From positions 130,001 through 194,000 of the forward strand of contig NC_079416.1 in the NCBI RefSeq assembly GCF_026213295.1: 64,000 bases of DNA, in the 5' to 3' direction. The notes beneath the pieces were generated by a model. That model was not told the origin of the DNA and ran no database searches. It saw only the letters and a list, made by a program, of their open reading frames with translations. The number at the start of each line of letters is the position of its first letter. Position 1 is the first letter of the stretch. Below are positions 19,939-29,072 of this stretch, in pieces. Source of the DNA: Gadus chalcogrammus (lineage: Eukaryota > Chordata > Actinopteri > Gadiformes > Gadidae). Made by a program: the position numbers and the translations under genes.

Positions 19939-21014
19939 GTGCCACGCAGAGTTAGCACTGCTGCGCTAAGTAAGGGAAGGAGATCTCGACGGAGGTCCTG
20001 GAGGAAAGTGGGCCCTTCATTACACCTTTGGAAAATGAAAACAAGGTGAGACTCTTCCTCGGGCAGAAGAGCCTCCTTCGAATGCTCGGTCCAGATACAT
20101 CACCCTGTCCGCCTCCGAAACTATCGCTAGTTCCAGCCTCTGCACCCGTTCTCAAACGGGGCAGGTGTCTGAACCGAGGGTTCAGCCCTTCGCGACCACC
20201 GGATAGTGGCGCGCCAGAGACAGACCATCTCGCGTCCAGTGTGGGGGCCTGTGACGTTGTGATCGTCGGCGAGTGACGGGGGCCTCTTTCGAGGGACCCG
20301 GCTCGACGCTTCACACACCGTCGTGGCCCAGCCACCCTGTTCTGACGCGTGTTAGGGCTGGAGCGCGACACGGCTGCCATACGGTGAGCTGGCGAGCGAC
20401 CGGTCCTCCGCGTTTCGTCAGAGAGGTGACTGCGCATGGGAACGTCGGCACTGGTCCTCCCCAGGGCAGGGGAAAAATCCAAGTGGCATCGCTTCATGCT
20501 CCTCTTTCGCAAGGGCCGTGGGCTCCGAGTCGCGGGCGAACCGGCCAGGTCCGGGGACCTGCCGGGAAGCACCCACTTCCTAGCCCATCTTTCCTTCATG
20601 TTCGCTTGCCTCACCAACCTTCTGTCCTTGCTAGACCGGGGGCTCTCCACAACAGCGCTCTGGGTTTCGGGGGGCGTGGCTAGATATCTACTCAGACCCA
20701 GGCCCGTACCAGCATACTGATGAAGAGTCATCCTCGGTTTCACAATTCAAAGTTGTGCTGACGTCTGGCGTTATCAAGTCCGGATAGTAACTTGAACTAG
20801 AGCAGAGGGTCTGGCACCCTGGACAAACGCATGCGCGCTGGGTTCCACTGCTCCTAGGTACGCCTAAACGCTGTTCTTCCCCTTCAAAAGCTTAGACTAA
20901 GGGATCGGAACATCAGCTGAGACTTGTACTTGTGGCCCCTATGTGGGGTCGGGACCAGAGGAGCCAAGCCAACAGGTTAGATCCCTATTGTTTTTGTAAG
21001 GATTTTTCTTTTTT
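19939..21014 (-). other. GC-rich 5' region of the non-LTR element
   Basis: A 263-codon minus-strand frame (19952-20743) and an overlapping plus-strand frame exist. Neither shows a recognisable domain; both are arginine/proline/serine-rich as expected from GC-rich sequence. It is probably 5' UTR or an N-terminal extension. No hallmark was found. Confidence 0.45.
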
Positions 21015-21760
21015 TATACTTCCTACCAAGAAAGTGGTACCACAGCCCAAACTGTAAATGGTGCACACACGCCAATTGCATGACTAGATCCAGATCCGTG
21101 AGGACTACGCAGACGACAAAATCCAGACATGCCGGTCACTAGGTGGCGCTATACCAAGAAAAACGCGTTTGGTGCTATAACTCCCACATCGACACAGATT
21201 CACTGGAGCCTGCTGCATCTTTTGGCATAGGCCACGCCCATTTCCGTCTATAAATATTTTTCGCAAAATCACGAAAACCACTTAACTGTCTTTTCGCTAC
21301 TCCTCCCACATTTCTTGCCAAATCGACACCAAACTTCGCGCACGACATCTTCAGACGCACACAAAAAAATAAATTCGAACACTTTTTTGATCCGACCTTC
21401 GACGACGAAACGGTAGCGTTTTGAATATTGGTTTATTAGCTAAATTAGACGTGGAAAATCAAAAATCCAAATAAATCCAAAATTAGACATCGGATCGAGT
21501 CCAAATTTTCGGAATTCGCCATTAGGGGGCGCAATAAACGAGGAAATTGTATATCTTCTAACTGGCCAAAGGAAGGTTCTGAAAACGCGTTTGGGGATAT
21601 AACTCCCACACCGAACCTCTCACAATCAAAACCTTTATAACCCTCAGGTTCACGGTTGCGTTTTGAATACATGCTTTGCGTTGTGCCGGCGAAATGCACA
21701 TATCTTGGACCCCTGGATAACTGCTTGCAGTTCTAGTTGTGATTGGAGATGATGGGGATG
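21015..21760. repeat. Repeat block copy 2 (contiguous A-B-C)
   Basis: 21015-21192 equals 13093-13270; 21192-21450 equals 14053-14320; 21515-21740 matches parts of 14430-14530 and 12940-13092. Here the parts are contiguous, so this copy probably shows the ancestral order. 21741-21940 is unassigned. Confidence 0.8.
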
Positions 21761-21979
21761 TGAAGTTAGATTTTGTGTATGGGAAGAGGGTTAGGGTGCT
21801 TTGTATATGTTGTGTGTGTAACTCTGTCTAGATTTGGATGAGTCGATGGGGGCACCTACGTGCTGGAGGTGCGGCTAAAAGGACAGCAGGGTGACAAATT
21901 TCTGTCTTGTCAATTAGTGTTTTAAATACATGATTTCCTTGATTTGGTGAGGGGCCAGTGTGTTGGAGGTTTTTCCAAA

Positions 21980-22070
21980 CGCCCGATCTCGTCTGATCTC
22001 GGAAGCTAAGCAGGGTCGGGCCTGGCTAGTACTTGGATGGGTGAACGCCTGGGAATACCAGGTGCTGCAA
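21980..22070 (+). pseudogene. 5S rRNA copy 4, 5'-truncated
   Basis: Like copy 1 (14731), with the same GGGTGAACGCC variant and GCTGCAAG end, and the same truncation of about 25 nt at the 5' side. It follows GTGTTGGAGGTTTTTCCAAA. Confidence 0.85.
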
Positions 22071-22103
22071 GTAGTGACGGGTGTCACCAAAAGAGAAAAA
22101 AAG

Positions 22104-22197
22104 CGCGCCCGATCTCGTCTGATCTCGGAAGCTAAGCAGGGTCGGGCCTGGTTAGTACTTGGATGGGTGACCGCCTGGGAATACCAGGTGCTGTATG
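22104..22197 (+). pseudogene. 5S rRNA copy 5, 5'-truncated
   Basis: Like copy 2, preceded by AAAAGAGAAAAAAAGCG. Ends CAGGTGCTGTATGC. Copies 1-2 and 4-5 form equivalent pairs in the two arrays. Confidence 0.85.
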
Positions 22198-22206
22198 CAT
22201 TATTCT

Positions 22207-22515
22207 CTATCAACTCAAGCTCATTGGCTGCAATGGCCTGCCGTGCGCTGATCTTTAGCGCCCACTGTTTCGGAGAATTTAAGCAACATACAGACACTGA
22301 CAACGTCTCTCCAAACTCTATTTGTGAAACATGTGGACAGTGTAGTGACGCTGCTAGCAGGGAGCAGCAGAGAGCTGCAATGACGGCGCTCCACACTAGT
22401 CCATCCCAGGTTTTGCAACGCTACGTTTCTTCAAAAGATCACGCAAACGTTGACGCCCAAGCAGTGTAATGCATTGCGTTCAAATATGGAACTCTGAGTC
22501 TGGAATAACGTATTC
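22207..22515. repeat. 5S spacer repeat copy 3
   Basis: Near-identical to 15535-15815, leading into the next tRNA-Val unit. Confidence 0.85.
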
Positions 22516-22828
22516 ATTCGTCCATCTGCTACTGCGGGGAACAATGGTAGCACGCTAGGCCTCAATTGTAAAGTCGTAACGACAGCGGCCAAAGCCCGCC
22601 ACGACATGCTAATGGGCTACGAACCGTCCATTGCACACTAGGCGATCCAGGCTGAAACGGTTACCCCAGAAGTCCATGCTGGAGAGGTGCACGTAGAAGA
22701 CTCAGTAACGCTAGGCAAAACAGGAAAAGAGGTTGAGACCCAGACACTTCTAAGAACTAGAGTTAGAGTTTAACTTTCATACAGTCTATGCTCTCAACTG
22801 CGAGCGCTAAATACAAATACTTTGACCA

Positions 22829-22901
22829 TGTTTCCGCCCGGTCTTGAACCGGGAAACTTTCGCGTGTTAGGCGAACGTGATAATCACTACAGAACGGAAA
22901 C
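22829..22901 (-). pseudogene. tRNA-Val (AAC) copy 3, D-arm degenerate
   Basis: Anticodon loop CTAACAC and intact acceptor stem. The D-arm carries GTTCTGTAGTGATTATC, changing conserved positions including a D-loop G, and the variable region reads AGTTTC. Probably not functional. Confidence 0.7.
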
Positions 22902-23138
22902 CTGTTAGCTTGAGCATAACCCTAGAAAAATTTGTCAGCAGAAGCTCCCGCATGAACAGGTTTTCAGCGCAGGTTTAAACACTTAATAATATGACGAGGC
23001 TATCGGTTGAAGAGGTGGCGTGGTGCCAAGTAGACGCTGCTGAAGGCTCTGTTCCAGATAGACTCATCACGAAAAGCTGCTTGATAGTAAAGAAGGAGAA
23101 TTTAAACATTAACTTTGTTGATCTCAAAACAGTATTGC

Positions 23139-23211
23139 TGTTTCCGCCCGGTTTCGAAACGGGGACCTTTCGCGTGTTAGGCGAACGTGATAACCACTAC
23201 ACTACGGAAAC
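23139..23211 (-). tRNA. tRNA-Val (AAC)
   Basis: Near-perfect valine tRNA on the minus strand (GTTTCCGTAGTGTAGTGGTT at the 5' end, anticodon AAC). One change, CCCGTTTCGAA instead of CCCGGTTCGAA, breaks the last T-stem pair and alters the B box. Borderline functional. Confidence 0.75.
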
Positions 23212-23685
23212 ACATACACAGAGAATCTGGCAACCCATCAGAATCCCGTCATCAACCGTCCAGTCTAGTTCACAACATTTAATGGAACCAGGGTCAGAGT
23301 GGTCAGGTGTGAATGTAAGTGGTTATATCATACATATTTGAAACATATTATCCTAAACATCCATTCGCCCATCTGCTACCGCGGGGAACAATGCTAGCAC
23401 GCTAGGCCTCAATTGTAAAGTCGTAACGACAGCGGCCAAAGCCCGCCACGACATGCTAATGGACTACGAACCGTCCATTGCACGCTAGACGATCCAGGAT
23501 GAGACGGTTACCCCAGAAGTCCATGCTGGAGAGGTGCACGTAGAAGACTCAGTAACGCTAGGCAAAACAGGAAAGGAGGTTGACACCAAGACACTCCTAA
23601 GAACTTCTCACAACTAGAGTTAGAGTTTAACTTTCATACAGTCTATGCTCTCAACTGCGAGCACTAAATGCAAATACTTTCACCA

Positions 23686-23758
23686 TGTTTCCGCCCGGTC
23701 TCGAACCGGGGACCTTTCGCGTGTAAGGTGAACGTGATAACCACTACACTACGGAAAC
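23686..23758 (-). tRNA. tRNA-Val with anticodon TAC
   Basis: Cloverleaf as in the neighbouring copies, but the anticodon loop reads CTTACAC, giving TAC (valine GTA codon). One anticodon-stem mismatch (A30 opposite C40) is present. Acceptor, D and T arms are intact, including GGTTCGAGACC. Confidence 0.8.
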
Positions 23759-23995
23759 CTGGGAGACTGAAAAAAACCCTAGAAAATATTGTTATCAGAA
23801 GCACCCGCATGAACACGTTTTCCGCGTTGGTTTAAATACTTAATAATATGACGAGGCTATCGGTTCAAGAGGTGGCGTGGTGCCAAGTAGAAGCTGCTGA
23901 TGGTTCTGTTCAAGATAGACTCTTCACGAATAGCTACTTGATAGTAAAGCAGGAGAATTTAAACATTAACTTTGTATACCTCAAAAACGTTATGC

Positions 23996-24068
23996 TGTTT
24001 CCACCCGGTTTCGAACCAGGGACCTTACGCGTGTGAGGCAAACATGATAACCACTACACTACAGAAAC
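23996..24068 (-). tRNA. tRNA-Val with anticodon CAC
   Basis: Anticodon loop CTCACAC (anticodon CAC, valine GTG codon). The acceptor has wobble pairs (GTTTCTG with TGGAAAC). The anticodon stem has one mismatch and one wobble. B box GGTTCGAAACC intact. Confidence 0.78.
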
Positions 24069-24292
24069 ACATACACGGATAATCTGGCAACCCATCAGAA
24101 TCCTGTCATCAACCGTCCAGTCGAGTTCACACCATTTAATGGAACCAGGGTCAGAGTGGTCAGGTGTGAATGTAAGTGGTTATATCATACATATTTGAAA
24201 CATATTATCCTAAACATCCATTCGCCCATCTGCTACAGCGGGGAACAATGCTAACACGCTAGGCCTCAATTGTAAAGTCGTAACGACAGCGG

Positions 24293-25379
24293 TAGGGATG
24301 GGAATCGAGAACCGGTTCTTGTTCAGAACCGGTTCCGAGTCAACCGATTCCTTGGAATCGTTAGCAAGCCTGCTTAACGATTCCGCTTATCGGTTCTGGT
24401 CGCGGCAAATGCGTCGTGACGTCACACACATGCTGCTTTGATTTGGTTCAGAACGCAGAAAACATGTCGCCGCCGAGGAAGAATCGCATTGTGCGTTCAC
24501 ACCAAACGCGACGGGGCGACAAGATCCCATACAAAGAGAGACGCGTATAAGAGACGCGTATAAGGGCGAGTTTTTCGCGGGAGAAAACCGATGACAAGTT
24601 TTTGTCGTGATGACAGCCAATCAGCGTTCAACGGCGTGATAACTGAGTGACATGTGTAACGTAACAGCCAATCCACGTTCAGCCGTCAAACTCAGTGCAG
24701 TGCAGTCCGGGTGAACCGCGGAATGGAGGAGAAAGTGATTGTTGCAGTTTGCGACTCCCGGTGCTCTATATATAATAGTATATAATATACAATTACAATA
24801 TAGTATATAATATATTATATACTATATTATAATTGTATATATAATATCACGGCCAACAGCTCTGTCGCCTCCGGATGGCCGTAGCGTGGGGAGCTCTCAT
24901 AGGGATTGGGCTTCTCGGGGTATACCGGCATTGCTATGGTTTCCGGTCTTGTGTGTTCCAACGGTTTATTAGGTAGGCCCATCTAATAAATCTCTGTCTA
25001 ATCAATGCTTCATTTTGTTTATGTCAGTTTAATTTTGTTACAAGTTGAATGCAAATGAGCACTGTTAGAATTCCAAAAGGCACAAGCTCTTACTTGGCTG
25101 TTTTCAGTCTGTGTTTTTAGTTGTATGGCACATAATGATGGCATTTGGGCTTAAAAAGCGAAACATATATCTTTTCGTCTAGACCAATTGATTTGAAAAT
25201 ATACAATTTTCTAATACTAGAAGCACTTCTGATCAGATATTAAAGAGATGTAATGCAAACAAACACATTCATACTTATTTTCTCACCCAATGAGAATCGA
25301 TAAGAGAATCGATAAGGAATCGGATCGATAAGCAGAATCGGAATCGGAATCGTGAAATTCTTATCAATTCCCATCCCTA
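24293..25379. mobile_element. hAT-like non-autonomous transposon (TAGGGATGGGAAT ends)
   Basis: Left end TAGGGATGGGAATCGAGAAC, right end TCAATTCCCATCCCTA; sub-terminal copies of GAATCG in both orientations extend the symmetry. It contains an AT-rich palindrome at ~24767-24850. A segment at ~24940-25020 (GTGTTCCAACGGTTTATTAG) recurs at ~32990-33060 in another MITE. It sits in the 5S/tRNA array on its left side only. The right flank is unrelated, so no target duplication is seen. Confidence 0.75.
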
Positions 25380-25656
25380 CTTCTTATAGAGATCCAATAC
25401 ATGCTTTTGACTAGAGCTACCTGGGTCAAAACTAGTTTGTCTCTACAGCCCTTTGGATGTACCACGTGGTGTACGATTTAAGGGGACCACGCGTCTTGGA
25501 AACGTGCGTTTCCTTTGTTCATACCATCAGTCGTTATAGTCGAACTCCTTTTTTGAAATAGACGCCATTTCTCTAAAGCAACGGGGGGCTCAACTTAAGT
25601 GTTACATCCTATCCCTCTCTCTCTCTCTCTCCCCCCCTCTCCCTCTCCCCCCCCCT

Positions 25657-25739
<83 letters not shown>

Positions 25740-25745
25740 CAAGTC
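25380..25745. repeat. Unassigned sequence and (CT)n microsatellite
   Basis: 25611-25736 is (CT)n with C-rich interruptions. The preceding 230 bp show nothing recognisable. Confidence 0.9.
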
Positions 25746-27497
25746 GGTAGGAGATGAATGGTCAGTCTTTTGTTAAGACTGCATAACCTCTGACCTAGGC
25801 AAAAGCAGATCTCTATCTCTCGGTGCCGGTGCTATCTTGTGGCCTGGTTGCGCAGTCCGGTAGGACTGGAACAACTCGAATAGTTGTTGTACTTTTTCTC
25901 CCATACCCTAGAAAACCCCTTTGATAACCCCAAACCCTTCTGTCCCTGTCTCTATAGATCCGGTCGTCAGACCACCCTCCCCTCCCCATCCTTTTATCCC
26001 AATATCCCATATCCTATCGTAAACTCACCCCCCTCTCCCCATCCCTTTGTCCCAATATCCCATATCCTATCGTAAACTCACCCCCCCCTCCCCACCCTTC
26101 TGTCCTTGTCCCCACATCCTATTGTAAACCCCCTTCACACCCCTTTCATCTCTCTCCGCAGGTCCTGGAGTAAAAGCCCCCCACCCCCCTTTATTTTTTC
26201 ACTTCTCCACCTTATCTCCACCCTCTCCGCAGGTCCTGTTGCAGATCCCTGTCCCCATCCCATTGAATACTGTTTATTGACGGGTACACTCACAGCACGA
26301 CGTGCGAATAGTGTGTGCTTGGTCATTTAAGTGTTGGATATAGTAATAGGTTATCACAGCCTTTTGTCGTTCAGATAGAAATCAAGAAAAGTTTCTTTAT
26401 CGATAAATAAGTTGTGAATTCCGAAAAACCCAAACACTCTTAGTACTTCGCAGCCCCTGTGCCGCGACCCCCACCCCCACCTAACCTCCCCCTCTCTCTC
26501 TCTCACTCACTGTCTCTCTCGCTCTCTCTCCCCCGCTCCCTCTTCCTCTTCCCCTCTCTCTCTCTCTCTCACTCACTCACTCACTCACTTTGATACTCAC
26601 TCACTCACTCTCTCTCCACTTTGTTTGTACAGACATATTGCTTTTGGGCAACCAGGAAGGTTGTTCCACAGATTCAATACGGAATATTGAAGAGTAATTA
26701 ACGTCGTACAATCTTGTAACTCCCAATTCCTCGCTCTTTCTCTCTGTCTGCCTGCCTGTCTAAAGGTAGGCCCTCCCTCACCCTTTAAATTCCTTCCCCA
26801 TCCTTTAGTCCCTATCTCCCACCCCCCCTCATAAAGACCCCCCCCCCCCCCCCCCCCCCACAGAATAGCTTTGTCTTTAATGCCCCACTGGCGTCGTTTT
26901 GAGTACTTGTAGTTAACGATTGTTCATGGTTATGGGTGCGAGGTAAGGTCCTCCACTATCGGTCTCTGTGAAGATCGAGCCACAAAAGAACATTAACGAG
27001 AGTTCCAATCTCCTCCTCCACTGTCTTAATGAACCCCATCCCCCACCACCAATCTTCCTCCCTCTAAACCCTCATCATAAAGACCACCCCCCAGCCTCTC
27101 CCACGACACATCTCTCTCTGTGTCGCTATTTTTAACAACGATAACTTTTATTTGTAGTTCCCCTTATCATCCAAGGAACATATAGGACTATCTATGTATA
27201 TATACATGTACACACAGCGCGGAGAAAGTGTACTGAGAGCGCAAAATGCGGTTAAGTGGTAGCCTTATGCCATAAGGTACCACAGTGTTCAGCCGGACAG
27301 ATAGAACTCAGAAGTTTCTGTAGTCGGCTGATACGTATGTAGTATGCACCGCAGCCATATTTGTAGTTCTTGGTAGTGCCGCCTACTCGTTAACACGAGA
27401 TTATTCCAAATGTACCACAAGTATATAACTATTATGAGTCCCAACTAGACGTCCCCCCAACTTTCCAAGTAGCCGATCTCTTGCATTTGTAATAAAT
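25746..27497. repeat. Pyrimidine-rich region with short tandem duplications
   Basis: CCCATCCTTTTATCCCAATA with TCCCATATCCTATCGTAAAC is duplicated at ~25985 and ~26038. Around 26480-26620 are CTCT and CACT runs, and at ~26839-26860 a C20 run. No credible gene is seen in this 1.7 kb. Given the downstream ERV it may be a degraded leader, but nothing proves it. Confidence 0.6.
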
Positions 27498-27835
27498 TTG
27501 TTCTCTTTTCTCGTCAGGCCTTGGCAACCCGAGCAGTAATGGATGCCCGACATTCATCATTTTAATCGTTAACATTACTACAAATATTCTCTTTTCTAAT
27601 CAGGGAGTGGCAACACAACGATCAGTTGCCCATCATCATCATTTTACTTCTGTGCATAAAATATTAATTCTCTTTTCTCTTTAGGAGGTGGCAACACAAG
27701 CATTATAGTTGCCAAACACTCATCTTTTTACTTCTCTGCATTGATCTTAATTCTTTCTCTCTCCAGGAAATGGCAGTATAAGAACGAATGCCAAACACTG
27801 ACAGTAATTATTTTTTCAGGTTGCTGAGCACTTCT
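27498..27835. repeat. Four ~83-bp tandem units, each a polypyrimidine-AG plus hairpin
   Basis: Each unit opens with TTCTCTTTTCT…CAGG or TTAGG, which looks like a 3' splice site. A TGGCAAC…GTTGCC inverted pair follows (for example ~27690-27716), and then TCAT/TTTTACTTCT. The four units have diverged by 20-30%. Between 27836 and 28598 there is no gene. 28545-28600 is shared in inverse orientation with 60490-60600. Confidence 0.7.
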
Positions 27836-28599
27836 GTCTATTCAACATGCGTTTTGTGTAGCAAGACAGGTAGAGAACCAGGCTGGTTCAAATAGACACG
27901 GGGTTCAACTGCTAGAATAATATGTTGAATTAATAAATGGTGCACATGGTTTTAAACGGTGCCCAAGGAGGGAGTTAGCTCAACTGCGGTAGACACAATT
28001 ACAATACGTTTTTTGCGAATATTAAATCTACATGGCTTAAATTCTGCTATAATCAGCTACTACTTACGAATAAACACTGCGTGAAATGCTCAAAGGTCAA
28101 CTATTGCCTCCATTGGAGCGATTGCAATAGATATAATATCGTACCACAATATGAATGCATTATCTTGTATTCGACAATTAGGAAAGCCGGATTCCAAAAC
28201 CGAAAAGAAATCCTACAAAAGGGCACCAACCCAGAGGTCTTGCATCAACCAGATCCCTGTACGGCAGTTACACAGTGATCTTAAAATAGCTAGACTCCAC
28301 ATCATGAACGGTTAGCCTTTAAAGTTGTCCATAGCGTGCATACCGCTCGTCCACAGAAATCCGGGGTTATCCAGGCCTGGGGATTCTTATTAGAAGAGTT
28401 CTGGGACAACCTCCAATAGAGGAGTCCCCCCCAATAGAGGATCCTGAGGACAAGCGGTAGAAATGCATAGTTCAACAGACCTGACGAGGTCCAAAATACC
28501 AAAATAAGAAATGGTTAGGATTGGTTAATTTTAATGCGCATGGCTGAAGCAATGCGCAAGGAGGGATGTAGTGTGAATATTAAATCAAGGATTGAAAGT

Positions 28600-29072
28600 T
28601 GTGTAGCAAGACAGATCACAGACCAGAAGCCGTCCGATCCAGAGGATCCGTCACCAACGTCGGTGACACCTGGCGAGTGGATCTGGGTGAAAAAACACCA
28701 TCGAAAGACCTAGAAGACCGGTGGAAGGGGCCATACAAGGTACTCTTGGCCACACCCTTTTCTGTTTCTGTAGAGGACCGACGCGGAGCCCAGTGGCACC
28801 ACCTGAGCCGGTGCCGCAAAGCAGATACTCCTGGCAGATCGTGGACTGAGACCCTGACCGACCTAGCTGCACTCCAAGCCAAGGACAAACACTCCTCATC
28901 CCAAGACGATGGGCCACAGCGTGCCCTTGGTAAAGTACCTGGTAGGATTCCTTCTGGTAGTCCTGTTCCAAGAAGGAGCGGGAGACAACATCGCCAGGTA
29001 CCCACCGTCAAAACCAGCAACAACAGGTCAGGTCTGGTTAAGGTACTGTCGAGGGATAGAAAGTATCTTTGA
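28600..29072 (+). pseudogene. pol: ERV-A pol C-terminal remnant (end of integrase)
   Basis: The frame from ~28711 encodes LEDRWKGPYKVLLATPFSVS and QWHHLSRCRKA, the small C-terminal SH3-like end of gamma-type integrase. Just upstream GEWIWVKKHHRK lies in another frame, showing a frame change near 28710. The frame runs past the env start and stops at 29072, overlapping env by about 160 bp as in related retroviruses. Everything upstream of pol is absent. Confidence 0.8.

Larger units (their letters stand above)
16656..21014 (-). mobile_element. R2/NeSL-like non-LTR retrotransposon, degenerate
   Basis: A GC-rich block with minus-strand zinc finger, Myb-like region, reverse transcriptase and part of the C-terminal domain. 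It lies between the two 5S/tRNA arrays. The left neighbour ends inside a tRNA unit (…GGCTATCGGTTG) and the right neighbour starts inside the repeat block (TATACTTCCTACC). The flanks are not continuous with each other in any other copy, so either the insertion was accompanied by a rearrangement or the boundaries are a little off. RT order and the N-terminal C2H2 finger fit the R2/NeSL group, whose members use a restriction-like endonuclease. Confidence 0.8.
22516..24292. repeat. tRNA-Val tandem units 2, 3 and partial 4 (~857-bp period)
   Basis: Units start at ~22516, ~23365 and ~24222 with CCATCTGCTAC-GCGGGGAAC. Units 2 and 3 each hold two tRNA-Val copies 310 bp apart, and end with a segment starting ACATACAC-GA-AATCTGGCAA. 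The fourth is cut at 24292 by a hAT-like element and does not resume on the far side. Confidence 0.85.

Noticed and set aside
20750..21014. Possible HDV-like self-cleaving ribozyme at the 5' end of the R2/NeSL-like element (GGGATC could pair with GATCCC on the minus strand)
   Set aside because: The two segments are too far apart for the usual ribozyme fold, and other helices could not be matched by eye.
21914..22469. Long open frames on both strands (160 and 169 codons) across 5S copies
   Set aside because: They cross non-coding 5S rRNA and spacer; similar frames arise in every copy without selection.
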